From positions 2,989,001-3,053,000 of the forward strand of contig NZ_CP039690.1 in assembly GCF_005144885.1 (NCBI RefSeq): a DNA stretch of 64,000 nucleotides, given 5' to 3'. The position numbers and the translations under genes are program-made. The DNA comes from Phreatobacter stygius (lineage in GTDB: Bacteria > Pseudomonadota > Alphaproteobacteria > Rhizobiales > Phreatobacteraceae). Within the stretch, counting starts at the first letter, position 1, and every line of letters starts with the position of its first letter. Below, one piece after another: positions 45,852-56,116 of the stretch. Under the pieces are notes generated by a model, which was given only the letters and a program-made list of their open reading frames with translations, was not told where the DNA came from and did no database searches.

Positions 45852-46562
45852 ATGACCAGCATCCTCAGCACCTCCGCCTCCGTCGCCAAGAATGTCGTGC
45901 TTGTTCATGGCGGCTTCGTCGACGGTTCGGGCTGGCAGGGCGTCTACGACATTCTGAAGAAGGACGGTTACAACGTCACCATCGTGCAGAATCCGACCAC
46001 CTCGCTTGCCGACGATGTTGCGGTCACCAGGCGTGCCATCGCGCAGCAGGATGGACCGGTCGTTCTTGTCGGCCACTCCTATGGCGGCGTGGTCGTCTCC
46101 GAAGCCGGAACCGCCGAAAAGGTGAAGGCTGCCGTCTATATCGCGGCTTTCGCGCCGGACCAGGGCGAGTCGGTCTCCACCCTGATCGCCAACCCGCCGG
46201 CTGGCGCGCCCGTGCCGCCGATCATGCCCCCTGTCGACGGCTTCCTCTTTCTCGACAAGGCGAAGTTCGCTGCCTCCTTCGCGGCCGATGTCGACCCCAA
46301 GACCGCGGCCTTCATGGCCGACTCCCAGGTGCCGTGGGGTGTCGAAGCGCTGACCGGCGCCGTGACCGTCCCGGCCTGGAAGACGAAGCCGAGCTACTAT
46401 CTGGTTGCCGCGGACGACCGCATGATCCCCCCGGCGGCCCAGCGCATGATGGCAGAGCGTGCCGGTGCGACGGTTGTCGAGACCGCCGGTAGCCATGCGG
46501 TCTATGTCTCGAAGCCCGAGGCGGTCGCCAGGCTCATCGCGCAGGCCGCCGAAGCGAAGTAA
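45852..46562 (+). CDS. Alpha/beta hydrolase
   Basis: A 236-residue esterase-like hydrolase. The oxyanion region is VVLVHGGFVDGSGW, the nucleophile elbow GHSYGG near residue 75, the acid is in AADDRMIPP and the histidine in GSHAVYVS. Relatives include salicylate and cocaine esterase-like enzymes. It is divergent from and probably repressed by the OhrR-like regulator, so it may respond to organic peroxides or xenobiotics (inference). Confidence 0.9.
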   Translation: MTSILSTSASVAKNVVLVHGGFVDGSGWQGVYDILKKDGYNVTIVQNPTTSLADDVAVTRRAIAQQDGPVVLVGHSYGGVVVSEAGTAEKVKAAVYIAAFAPDQGESVSTLIANPPAGAPVPPIMPPVDGFLFLDKAKFAASFAADVDPKTAAFMADSQVPWGVEALTGAVTVPAWKTKPSYYLVAADDRMIPPAAQRMMAERAGATVVETAGSHAVYVSKPEAVARLIAQAAEAK

Positions 46563-46580
46563 AGGCGATAACCGATAGGC

Positions 46581-46610
46581 GCCCCCGGACGCACCGCGCC
46601 CGGGGGCTTT
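46581..46610 (+). terminator. Terminator after alpha/beta hydrolase
   Basis: GCCCCCGG and CCGGGGGC form an 8-bp stem with an 11-nt loop and a TTT tail, 18 nt after the stop. Confidence 0.75.
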
Positions 46611-46854
46611 CGCGTTCGAATGCGCGAGGACGGTGCGCTATCGTCAGCCTGCGGATCACGAGAGGATGAAGCGCAGCAGCGCCATGGATAGCGCGCCGAT
46701 GGCAATTCCGAAAAAAGAGCGAACCACACCCGATAGCCGGCCAGCCACAGGCCTGATGCGGCCAAGTGCCCGCACCAGCCCGGCTTGCGCGCCCATGATC
46801 CCGATCTCGGCGCGGTTCACCCCCTTCGACGCGCCGGGCAAGTCCCGGCTCACA
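46611..46854. other. Intergenic region without clear gene
   Basis: About 244 bp between the hydrolase terminator and the AHSA1 gene stop. A possible minus-strand 46-residue hydrophobic peptide (46656-46796) has no supporting ribosome binding site that I can see. I see nothing else. Confidence 0.5.
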
Positions 46855-47265
46855 TCAATCCATCCGCGCCAGGGTCTGCTCGAGGTTTGCCAGGAACTGC
46901 CGCCACCCGGCCTTGGCGCCCTGATAGGCCTGCCGCTGGTCCGGCCGGAAGCCCGATTGCTCCATGCGCAGATGGGTCCCCGCGCTGGTCGGGGTGAGGG
47001 TCCAGGTGACGACGCTCTCCAGGCCATAGGCCGCCCAGGTGTAGGACAGCGTCTTGTGCGGCTCGACCGCCATGACCTGGCAGTCGACCGCGCCCCAGTC
47101 CGCGCGAAGATTGAACCGGTGGTCGACGACCGGCATGAAATCGTTCTTCATCAGCCACTCCTCGATCAGGTGTGGCTGGGTCAGCGCGCGCCAGATCTTC
47201 TCCGGCGGAAACGGGATCTCTCGTTCGACGACAACGGACTGGGTCTCGGTCGCGTGCTGGTTCAT
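46855..47265 (-). CDS. SRPBCC/AHSA1-domain protein
   Basis: A 136-residue START-like hydrophobic-ligand-binding protein. It has the family start VVEREIPFPPEKIWRALTQP and ends in the C-terminal helix GWRQFLANLEQTL. It is the last gene of the ArsR-DUF1801-DUF1801-AHSA1 operon, a grouping frequent in Proteobacteria. Function unknown; co-occurrence with ArsR regulators is common. Confidence 0.9.
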   Translation of the reverse strand: MNQHATETQSVVVEREIPFPPEKIWRALTQPHLIEEWLMKNDFMPVVDHRFNLRADWGAVDCQVMAVEPHKTLSYTWAAYGLESVVTWTLTPTSAGTHLRMEQSGFRPDQRQAYQGAKAGWRQFLANLEQTLARMD

Positions 47266-47288
47266 GGGTCTATTCCTTTTCGAGGAGA

Positions 47289-47714
47289 TCACGTCCGAGG
47301 GCGGGCCCGGCCGGCCCGCGCTGACGTGTTCAGGGCCGCGGCGGCGCGAATGAGCGCTTTCAACGCCGCTTCATCGATCGTGTCGCCTTCATGGAAATCG
47401 ATGGCACGCCTGGTATTGCTTTCGAGGCTGGCGTTGAACAGGCCTGAAGGATCCTCCAGCGCGGCGCCCTTGGCGAAGGTCAGCTTCACCGCAGTCTTGT
47501 AGGTCTCACCGGTGCAGATCATTCCGGCCTGCGACCAGACCGGAACGCCCCGCCACTTCCACTCCTCGATCACTTCGGGGCAGGCCTGCTTGATGAGATT
47601 GCGGACCCGGGCGAGCGTCTCGCCCCGCCAATCTTTCAGCTCGCCGATGCGCGCATCGATCAGCTCCGAGGCAGAGACGTCTGCTTCCTGTCCGTCCTTG
47701 GCGTCGCTCTTCAT
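47289..47714 (-). CDS. DUF1801 protein
   Basis: A 141-residue YdhG-like protein with CPEVIEEWKWRGVPVWSQAG and AVKLTFAKGAALEDP. It lies between another DUF1801 gene and the AHSA1 gene on the same strand. The function is not established, though some relatives bind iron or DNA ends. Confidence 0.85.
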   Translation of the reverse strand: MKSDAKDGQEADVSASELIDARIGELKDWRGETLARVRNLIKQACPEVIEEWKWRGVPVWSQAGMICTGETYKTAVKLTFAKGAALEDPSGLFNASLESNTRRAIDFHEGDTIDEAALKALIRAAAALNTSARAGRARPRT

Positions 47715-47814
47715 GCTTGCTGTCGCTTTCGTCCTGGTTGTCGTCGCTCACCCGCATGTGCGGGCTGATGATCCGGCGTCCGCTCACGCCCCGCAGCCGC
47801 CGCGCATTGGTCGC

Positions 47815-48369
47815 TCACATTCGCTCGCCGGGCAACTGGCTGGCTTGCTGCACCCAGGCGGCGAGCTGCGCTTCATCGAGCTGGTCGTGCTCATGGATGT
47901 CGAGGTAGCGGGTGTCCTGGCTCTTGGATGCGCCGGGCGGGACAGGGCGCAGCGACGCGCCGCGGAAGAAGGCCAGCTTGACGTATTTCGCGAAGCAATG
48001 GACGCCGAGGAACCAGCCCTGGCCCTCGACGCCATAGAGCGGCGAGTTCCATTTGACCGCCTTGTGCACGCCGGGGACGGTGCGCGAGATGAGCGCGTCG
48101 AGGCGGCGCCCAACCTCGCTTTTCCAGCCCGGCATGGCCGCGATATAGGCCTGCACGGGGGCGTCGCCATAACCCTTGGCGATCTGCGGATTGCCGCCCG
48201 CGAGCAGGGCCGGCTTGGCGGCCTTGTCGGATTGCGGCTCCGGTGCCGTCTTGCGCGGCTTGGCCGCCGTCGCGGCGGCCTTCTTTGCGACCGTCTTGGC
48301 GGCCTTCGCCGGCGTCTTGGGCGTCCTCTCGACAATGACGGAGAGCGTTTCGATTGCCGCCTTGCTCAT
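47815..48369 (-). CDS. DUF1801 protein with histone H1-like N-terminal tail
   Basis: A 184-residue protein. Residues about 15-60 are rich in Lys, Ala and Pro (TPAKAAKTVAKKAAATAAKP), like histone H1 or AlgP tails, and may bind nucleic acid. The rest is a DUF1801 domain with VKWNSPLYGVEGQGWF and YVKLAFFRGASL. The start overlaps the ArsR stop by 4 bp. Confidence 0.85.
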   Translation of the reverse strand: MSKAAIETLSVIVERTPKTPAKAAKTVAKKAAATAAKPRKTAPEPQSDKAAKPALLAGGNPQIAKGYGDAPVQAYIAAMPGWKSEVGRRLDALISRTVPGVHKAVKWNSPLYGVEGQGWFLGVHCFAKYVKLAFFRGASLRPVPPGASKSQDTRYLDIHEHDQLDEAQLAAWVQQASQLPGERM

Positions 48370-48689
48370 TGGTCCATCCTCTTGAGCAGATCTTCCAGGT
48401 CGTCGAACCGGTTTTGCCAGAAGCCGGCCATTTGGCTTGTCCAGTCGATCAGTGGGGCGAGCGCGCCGAGCTGCGCGCTATAATGTGTGTGGCGACCTTC
48501 GTGGCGGTCGCGCACCAGGCCGGCCAGTTTCAGCGCGCCGAGATGTTTCGAGACGACCGGTTGCGAGACCCCGGCCCGGGCCGTCAGATCCCCGACCGTC
48601 TTCTCGCCTTCGCGGCACAGCCGTTCGAACAAGGCCCGCCGGGTTGGATCGGCGAGCGTTTTGAAGAGCACATCGTGAGCCTTTGACAT
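48366..48689 (-). CDS. ArsR-family regulator
   Basis: A 107-residue ArsR repressor with the winged helix LFKTLADPTRRALFERLCRE, LTARAGVSQPVVSKHLGALK and RHEGRHTHYSAQ. No metal-binding cysteines are visible, as in many ArsR-AHSA1 pairs. It heads the operon of two DUF1801 genes and an AHSA1 gene; inverted repeats lie just upstream. Confidence 0.93.
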   Translation of the reverse strand: MSKAHDVLFKTLADPTRRALFERLCREGEKTVGDLTARAGVSQPVVSKHLGALKLAGLVRDRHEGRHTHYSAQLGALAPLIDWTSQMAGFWQNRFDDLEDLLKRMDQ

Positions 48690-48710
48690 TTGGGATCGAT
48701 ACCCCGCTGG

Positions 48711-48795
48711 CTATTGATCGACCAATAGCTACAGAGCTATGTGTCTGTCAAGCAGGGACATCAACGCGAGCTGATTGCATAGTCAATCGACTATG
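48711..48795. promoter_or_regulatory. Two inverted repeats upstream of arsR
   Basis: CTATTG-ATCGAC-CAATAG (48711-48728) and CATAGT-CAATCG-ACTATG (48778-48795), both with 6-bp arms and 6-nt spacers and related half-sites. They are probable operators of the ArsR operon. Confidence 0.65.
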
Positions 48796-48863
48796 TGTCA
48801 GCCGGTCATGAACGCCGGGTCGTGGATGTGAGCGCTGCCCGCATGGGCAATCGCGGCACCCGG

Positions 48864-49866
48864 TCAGGCGCTCGCGGCCAGCGGCGCGTCCTGCCTTATC
48901 TCGTGATAACGCCGGCAGCGCACCCGATGATCAGGCGCGACCTCCTCGAGCGCCGGCGTCGCCGTCGCCCGGCACAGGTCGCGCGCCTCGGGGCAGCGCG
49001 GATGAAAACCGCAGCCGGCCGGCAGGTTGAGCGGGTTGGGCAGCTCGCCGGTGATCTTGGTGCCCCGGCTGCGCTTGAACGGGTCGGGAATCGCGGCGAT
49101 CAGTGCACGCGTATAGGGATGCCCCGGCCGCGTGAAAATGTCTTCCCAGGCGCCGGTCTCGACGATCCGGCCGAGATACATCACCGCGACACGGTCGCTC
49201 ATGTGCTCGACGACGCCGAGGTCATGGCTGATCATGATGTAGGAGAGCCCGAGCGTCTCTTTCAGTTCGAGCAGGAGATTGATGATCTGCGCCCGGATCG
49301 AGACGTCGAGCGCGGAAACCGGTTCGTCGAGAATGACGATCTGCGGCTCGAGGATCAGCGCGCGTGCGATGCCGATGCGCTGGCGCTGGCCGCCGGAAAA
49401 TTCGTGCGGATAACGTTCGGCCGCCTCCGGGCGCAGGCCGACACGGGCCAGCATGCCCTGGACGCGCGCGTCGATCTCGCTCTTCGCCGTCACGCCGTGG
49501 AGGCGCAGCGGGCCTTCCAGCGTCGCGCGCACGGTCTGGCGCGGGTTCAGCGACGAATAGGGATCCTGGAACACCATCTGGGCGACCCGGGCGCGTGCCT
49601 TGCGGTCCATGCCGGCGGTTCCGAGTTCGTGTCCGCCGACCACGATGCGGCCTTGCGTCGGCGGCTGCAGCCCGAGGATCGCGAGCGCCAGCGTCGACTT
49701 TCCGCAGCCGGACTCGCCGACCAGGCCCAGGCATTCGCCCCGCTTCAGCGCGAGATCGACGCCGTTGACGGCGTGGACGAGGCGCCGCGGTCCGCCGAGC
49801 AGCCCCCCGCCGAGCGGGAAATGAACCGTGAGGTTCTCGACCTGCAGGATCGTTTCGGCCGATCGT

Positions 49867-49874
<8 letters not shown>
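48864..49874 (-). CDS. dppF: Peptide ABC transporter ATP-binding protein DppF
   Basis: A 336-residue ATPase with Walker A GESGCGKSTL, signature SGGQRQRIGIA and Walker B VILDEPVSALD. The C-terminal oligopeptide-transporter extension includes the FHPRCPEARDLC cysteine segment. It is the last gene of a dppABCDF operon and overlaps dppD by 8 bp. Confidence 0.95.
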
Positions 49875-50843
<969 letters not shown>

Positions 50844-50847
<4 letters not shown>

Positions 50848-51665
50848 GACCGCCGGCTCCGCGATTGCGGGTCGAGAATGTCGCGCAGGCCGTCGCCGAG
50901 CAGGTTCAAGCCCAGCACGGTGACGAAGATCGCCAGCCCGGGGAAAACCGAGATCCAGGGCGCCGTGGTGATCTGGTCGCGCGCGTCCGACAGCATGCTG
51001 CCCCAGCTCGGGAATGGCGGCCGGATGCCGAGGCCGAGGAACGACAGCGTCGCCTCCGCCAGCACCGCCCCGCCGATGCCGAGCGTGGCGATCACGATGA
51101 TCGGGCCGAGCATGTTGGGCAGGAGCTGGGTCAGCATGATGCGAATGTCGCCATAACCGAGCGTCTTGGCCGCCTGGACATAACCCTGGCTCTTCAGCGA
51201 CAGGGTCGAGGCCCGTGCCAGCCGGCAGGTGAACGACCAGTTGGTCAGGCCGAGAGCGATCAGGAGGCTGGTCAACCCCGGGTTGAGGATCGCCATGATC
51301 GCCAGGGCGAAGATCAGCGAGGGGATCGACAACATCATATTGGTCAGGCCGCTGACGAAATCGTCCCACCAGCCGCCCCAATAGCCCGCGGAGACGCCGA
51401 GAGCCACGCCGATCACCGTATTGATCAGCTGCGAGACGATGCCCACCGTCAGCGAGATCTGGGCGCCGTAGAGGACGCGGCTGTAGATGTCGCGGCCCTG
51501 CGCATCGGTGCCGAACCAGAACTCCTTGCCCGGCGGCAGTTCGGCATTCATCAGATCGGCGTCCAGCACCGGGTCGGTATGGGCGAGCCAGGGCGCGAAC
51601 AGCCCGGCGACCACCACCGTGGTCAAGGCGACGCCACCGATGATGAGACTGACATTCAGCTTCAT
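50844..51665 (-). CDS. dppC: Peptide ABC transporter permease DppC
   Basis: A 273-residue inner-membrane permease with about six helices. The coupling-helix region has VQAAKTLGYGDIRIMLTQLL and EATLSFLGLGIRPPFPSWG, the family hallmark. Its N-terminal periplasmic loop holds LMNAELPPGKEFWFGTDAQG. Next to dppB and dppD. Confidence 0.95.
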
Positions 51666-51675
51666 GGGGCCGCCC

Positions 51676-52611
51676 TCAGCTATATTTGATACGCGGATCG
51701 ATCATCGCGCACAGCACGTCGACGATCGTGTTGATCAGGAGAAACAGCAGGACGATGAACAGGATCGTGCCTTGCACGACCGGGATGTCGCGCAGGGTCA
51801 CGCTGTCGACCAGCAGCGACCCGAGGCCCGGCCAGGCGAACAGCTTTTCGACCACCACGGCCTGGCCGATCACCGATCCGAACTGCAGCCCGATCGTGGT
51901 CAGCACGATGACCAAGGCATTGCGCGCCAGGTGCCATTGCACCACGCGGCGCTCGCTCATGCCCTTGGAGCGGGCGGTGCGGACGAAATCGGCGTTCATG
52001 ATATCGAGCACCGCCGCCCGGGTGGTGCGGGCGAGCAGCGCGAGCGGCGCGACGCCGAGCGTCACCGCCGGCAGGATCAGGTGGCTGAGACCGCCATTGC
52101 CGTAGCCGAAACTCGGGAACCAGCCCAGTTGCAGCGCGAACAGGTACATCAGCAGCAGGCCGAGCCAGAATTTCGGCAGCGACAGCCCGGAAACGGCGCC
52201 GATCATCGAGACGGTGTCGATCCAGCTGCCCGGCCGCATGGCGGCGATGAAGCCGAGCGTGACGCCGAAGACCATGGCGAAGAGCATCGCGGCGAAGGTC
52301 AGCTGCGCGGTCGGCCAGAGCCGCGCGGCCAGCATGGATGTCACGGATTGCCGCGTGCGGAACGACGTGCCGAGATCGAGCTGGGCGAGTTTGGCGACAT
52401 ATTTGCCGAAGCGGACATAGACCGGATCGTCGAGCCCCAGTTCCTTGTTCATGCGCGCCATGACCTCGGCATCGACGACGTTGCGGCCGTCGTCGCCGAG
52501 GCTCGCGGCGAACGTGCCGGGGATCACGCTGAACAAGAGGAAGATCAGGGCCGCGACGGCCAGGATGATCGGCACCGCCTGCAGGAGACGCCGCACAATG
52601 AACTGGATCAT
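51676..52611 (-). CDS. dppB: Peptide ABC transporter permease DppB
   Basis: A 311-residue permease beginning MIQFIVRRLLQAVPIILAVA. It has DFVRTARSKGMSERRVVQWH, typical of DppB, and GSVIGQAVVVEKLFAWPGLG. The ATG at 52611 gives the family start. Forms the channel with DppC. Confidence 0.95.
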   Translation of the reverse strand: MIQFIVRRLLQAVPIILAVAALIFLLFSVIPGTFAASLGDDGRNVVDAEVMARMNKELGLDDPVYVRFGKYVAKLAQLDLGTSFRTRQSVTSMLAARLWPTAQLTFAAMLFAMVFGVTLGFIAAMRPGSWIDTVSMIGAVSGLSLPKFWLGLLLMYLFALQLGWFPSFGYGNGGLSHLILPAVTLGVAPLALLARTTRAAVLDIMNADFVRTARSKGMSERRVVQWHLARNALVIVLTTIGLQFGSVIGQAVVVEKLFAWPGLGSLLVDSVTLRDIPVVQGTILFIVLLFLLINTIVDVLCAMIDPRIKYS

Positions 52612-52691
52612 GAGAGGCTCCACCCGGGCGCTCCGGAACGACGTCCGGGGCGCCGGAACCACAGGTCAGGAAAGGCCGGCCTGGTCGGGGC

Positions 52692-54311
52692 CTATTTGGC
52701 CGGCGAGGTTTCGTCGATCCAGATGTCCTCGAAATTCTGCACCGCGAGCTCGGTGGCGTTCGGTTGCAGCCCTCTCAGCCAGGGCTGATAGGCCATCACC
52801 GCCTTGTTGTAGTTGAACCACCACATCGGAACCTCTTCGAGGAGGATGGCATTGGCCTTGCGCAGGTTTTCGGCTCGGACAGCCGGATCGTCGGTCCGGC
52901 CGGCCTCGTCCAGCAGCCGGTCGAATTCGGGGTTCTTGAACAGCGCGTAATTGCAGGCCGACTGCGGGGTTGCCGAGTGGAAGCAGCGCAGCGCCGTTGC
53001 CGGATCGGGCCCTGAGACCATCGAATACATGAAGGCCTGGAACTGTCCGCTGCGCAGGACCTCGGCCAGCACGGTCGATTCGACCGGCTTGATGGTGACC
53101 TTGATGCCGGCCCTCTGGAGCATCGGGATGATCGCCTCGACCACCGGGATGCCCCAGCTTTCGTTCGAGGTCGCGGTGATCTCGAACTCGATGCCATTCG
53201 GATAGCCGGCCTCGGTCAGAAGCTGCCTGGCCTTGGCCGGATCAAAGGCATAGGGCCTCAGATTGGCGTCATAGGCGGGCGACGAGATCGGCAGCCAGCT
53301 GGTCGCCCGGAAGGCCTTTTCCCTGAGCAGCCGCCTGATGATCAGATCGGCGTCGATGGCGTAGCCGATCGCCTGGCGCACGCGCCGGTCGGCGAAAGGC
53401 TTGAAGTTCGGGTTCATGCCGATGACCCGGGTGAACACCTCGGGGACCTCGAGGATCCCCCGCGACAGCTGCGGGTCGGCCCGATAGGCGACATATTGCG
53501 CCGCGCCGAGGATGGAGGCATCGATCTCCCGGCTGCGGAACGCGACGTCGCGCGCGGCGGCTTCGCCCATGATCGAGATCACCACCCGGTCGGCATAGGG
53601 CCTGCCGGCTTTGTAGAACCGCTCCCAGCGCTCCCCGACGATGCGTGATCCCGGGACATATTCGACGAACTTATAGGGACCGAGGCCGATCGGCCGGGCG
53701 GCGAAGCTCTCGCTATTGCCCTCGCCCACCGGATAGATCGAGGTCACCGCCTGGTAGAAATTGAACCCCGGCTCGATCCGTTCGGTCAGCGTCATCTCGA
53801 GCGTGAAGTCGTCGATCTTGCGCAAGCCGGAGATCTCCCGCGCCTGGCCCTTTTCGACCTCGATCGCCCCTTTGATCAGGCGGGCGTAGCGCGCGCCCGG
53901 AAAGGCCTTGGCGCCGTCCATCAGCCGGGTATAGGTCCAGATGATGTCGTCGGCGGTCATCCGGCGGCCATTGTGGAAATAGGCGTCGTCACGCAGCTTG
54001 AAGGTATGGACGAGGCCGCCGCCCGAGACCGTCACCTCCCTGGCGAGTTCGAGCACCGGCTTGTTGGCGGCCGCGTCCCAGCTATAGAGCGTGCGGTGGA
54101 TGGCGCGCGCCCAGATCTCGTCCTGCGAGCGCGGCGTGGTGTGAATGTCGAGACTGGCGAAGCTCGAGCCGTAAGGCGCGGTGAACCGGATCGTGCCGCC
54201 CCGGCGCGGCGTCTGCGCTTCGGCGGCGTCGGCCAGAAGGCCCGCTGCCCCCAAGCTCACGGCCCCCATCACGGCGGCAAGCGTGGTCGCGATAACCCAT
54301 TTCTTCAGCAC
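52692..54311 (-). CDS. Peptide ABC transporter substrate-binding protein DppA
   Basis: A 539-residue periplasmic binding protein of the SBP5 family. It has a Sec signal (KKWVIATTLAAVMGAVSLGA, cleavage near EAQ), then RRGGTIRFTAPYGSSF, FKLRDDAYFHNGRRMTADDI and ADRRVRQAIGYAIDADLIIR. The GTG start at 54311 follows GGGGAGG. It heads the operon; substrate could be peptides or other small compounds. Confidence 0.93.
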   Translation of the reverse strand: MLKKWVIATTLAAVMGAVSLGAAGLLADAAEAQTPRRGGTIRFTAPYGSSFASLDIHTTPRSQDEIWARAIHRTLYSWDAAANKPVLELAREVTVSGGGLVHTFKLRDDAYFHNGRRMTADDIIWTYTRLMDGAKAFPGARYARLIKGAIEVEKGQAREISGLRKIDDFTLEMTLTERIEPGFNFYQAVTSIYPVGEGNSESFAARPIGLGPYKFVEYVPGSRIVGERWERFYKAGRPYADRVVISIMGEAAARDVAFRSREIDASILGAAQYVAYRADPQLSRGILEVPEVFTRVIGMNPNFKPFADRRVRQAIGYAIDADLIIRRLLREKAFRATSWLPISSPAYDANLRPYAFDPAKARQLLTEAGYPNGIEFEITATSNESWGIPVVEAIIPMLQRAGIKVTIKPVESTVLAEVLRSGQFQAFMYSMVSGPDPATALRCFHSATPQSACNYALFKNPEFDRLLDEAGRTDDPAVRAENLRKANAILLEEVPMWWFNYNKAVMAYQPWLRGLQPNATELAVQNFEDIWIDETSPAK

Positions 54312-54645
54312 GGCTGATCCTCCCCGGTCTTTTCTGGCGTCGTTTCCCCGGCGACCGGTGGTCCGGCCGCACTTTTTTGTTGTGGCGACACCGTAGAGCC
54401 TTTGTGCCCAAAAATGCGACACGCATTTCAGAACAATCCCCTATGCAGTAAACGGGTCGCCGGCGGCGGCCATGGCGTGGGGCTTGCGATCTCTCCGGCG
54501 ACCGGTGGAACAGCAACGACGCGAGCGCGTTGGATCGCAGACGGGGATCACGCCACGATCCCCGGGCCGCGCTTGCCCGGCGTCGAATGAGCACCGCGAT
54601 CATGCGTCTCGAGCACCGGGGGGCGGCTTCAAAGCGGAGGCTGTC
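54312..54645. other. Intergenic region between dppA and gene at 54646
   Basis: About 334 bp. It holds an operator-like palindrome at 54412-54428 and the leaders of two divergent genes. No gene is seen. Confidence 0.5.
54412..54428. promoter_or_regulatory. Palindrome upstream of dppA
   Basis: AAATGCG-ACA-CGCATTT, perfect 7-bp arms with a 3-nt centre, 100 bp before the dppA start. It is a likely regulator binding site. Confidence 0.55.
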
Positions 54646-55089
54646 ATGAAGCACGAGAGCTTAGCCGAAATCAGACAGGTCGCCGACATTTTCTCCCTTG
54701 GGCGAGATGTCCCGCGACTGTCTCACCGCGAGCGTCTGGAACGTTGGGCCGCGGTTCTCGACCAGCATGAGGGCCAGGTCGTGCCGCTGGTCCGGATCGA
54801 GGACTACGCGCCGCGGGAGCGCGACAACCTGCGCGGCGACAAGACGCCGCTATCGGTCGCCTTTTCAGATCCGATCCTGCGCGCCGACGGCCTCCTCAGC
54901 GACCGGCTGGGCGACGCCGTGGGTTTCTTCGGCCTGGGACATGCCGAGGCCCATCGGCTTCTCTGTGACTGTCATTATCGCGGCACCATGACGGCGCCGA
55001 AGGTCGCGGCGCGGCTGCGCGCGATCGCCAGGGGTGGGATCATGCAAAGGATCTGGGACTGGACGACCCGGCGGGTGGCTGCCGGTTAG
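54646..55089 (+). CDS. Hypothetical protein
   Basis: A 147-residue soluble protein beginning MKHESLAEIRQVADIFSLGR, with a helical RLSHRERLERWAAVLDQHEG and GFFGLGHAEAHRLLCDCHY. A good ribosome binding site (GGAGG) precedes the ATG at 54646. The family is seen in Bradyrhizobium-like genomes but has no known role, as far as I recognise. Confidence 0.75.
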   Translation: MKHESLAEIRQVADIFSLGRDVPRLSHRERLERWAAVLDQHEGQVVPLVRIEDYAPRERDNLRGDKTPLSVAFSDPILRADGLLSDRLGDAVGFFGLGHAEAHRLLCDCHYRGTMTAPKVAARLRAIARGGIMQRIWDWTTRRVAAG

Positions 55090-55175
55090 GCATCGCCGCC
55101 GCCCATGCGACCGGCTCGATGAGGTGCCGGATCACCGGCGCGCCGGTGCGCGCCGGTCGATCATGTGCTTCGCCC

Positions 55176-55772
55176 TCAGGTGAAGTCGGTTCCCCGCCCA
55201 TCCGGCGCCAGGAAGCCGAACAGGTGCAGCGACCGGTCGGCGGTGTCGACCAGCCGGGTCATGATCGCGCGCAACATATCGAATTCTTCCGCGGTCAGGT
55301 CGGCGAACAGGGCGTCGTTGACCGGTGCCTGCACCACGGTCAGCTCGTCGAGCAGGGCGCGCGCCTTGGCCGTGATGGTCAGGTTGACCCGGCGGCGATC
55401 CTCCAGGCTGGTCTCCTTGGACACGAGCTTCCTGGCCACCAGCTTGTTGACCTCGATGGTCACGAAGGCGCCGCTCAGGTGCACGTGCTCGGCAACCGCA
55501 TTGATGCCGACGCCGGCCGGCCCGTGCAGATGGGCAATGGTGATCAGGATGGTATATTGCGTGCTGGTCAGGCCGATCAGCCCGCCGAGCCGGCCGCGCA
55601 CCTCCTGGATCCGCGCCGAAAAGGCCAGCGTATCGTGGACGAAGTGGCGAAAGGCCTTGTCGGAGCCGTCCCTGAGCAATTCCGGTCTGGACACGGTCAG
55701 GGGCCGCCCGGCCGGAGGTGCCAAGTCTTTTTGGGGCGCAATCTCATGCGTCGCTGAGAGCTTTCTCGCCAT
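55176..55772 (-). CDS. MarR-family regulator of the flavin monooxygenase genes
   Basis: A 198-residue MarR regulator with LIGLTSTQYTILITIAHLHG, VAEHVHLSGAFVTIEVNKLV and the wing SLEDRRRVNLTITAKA. ATG candidates are at 55772 and 55799. It diverges from the HpaC-HpaB-cupin genes; palindromes lie in the spacer. Confidence 0.9.
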   Translation of the reverse strand: MARKLSATHEIAPQKDLAPPAGRPLTVSRPELLRDGSDKAFRHFVHDTLAFSARIQEVRGRLGGLIGLTSTQYTILITIAHLHGPAGVGINAVAEHVHLSGAFVTIEVNKLVARKLVSKETSLEDRRRVNLTITAKARALLDELTVVQAPVNDALFADLTAEEFDMLRAIMTRLVDTADRSLHLFGFLAPDGRGTDFT

Positions 55773-56116
55773 GTCCGACCGCCCGGCCGCCCTCCGCATT
55801 TCATCGTCGTTGTCCCGCTCGTCCTCGCTCGCGCCGGATGCCGCGCGTCGGCCTGGGACAGTGACACGACGGCGCCACCTATAGCGCAGTTTCGGCACGG
55901 TCAACACCGCGGATAGCCCGCCGATGCGGCCCACGCGGCTGGCCGGTGCCGCCGCGGGCCGGCGCCTGCCATTGCCTGGCGCCTCGGCCGTACTGTCGGG
56001 AAATGCAGCGTTCACAGGGCGTTACGCCTCCGATGGCGGTCGTCGCGAAGCCACTTGACAGTGAATGCTTGATCAAGATAGCTTTCTTTATAAGCTAATT
56101 AACAAAGATACTTTCC
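55773..56116. other. Divergent promoter region marR/hpaC-like
   Basis: About 344 bp. The half near the reductase is AT-rich and contains two palindromes and TTGACA at 56055-56060. The half near marR is GC-rich, with no gene seen. Confidence 0.5.
56068..56097. promoter_or_regulatory. MarR operator candidates
   Basis: CTTGATCAAG (56068-56077), a perfect 10-bp palindrome, and TAGCTT-TCTTTAT-AAGCTA (56079-56097) lie just upstream of the flavin reductase gene in an AT-rich tract. Confidence 0.55.

Noticed and set aside
46656-46796. 46-residue hydrophobic peptide on the minus strand
   Set aside because: No ribosome binding site seen, and composition is explained by GC-rich DNA; too weak to call.
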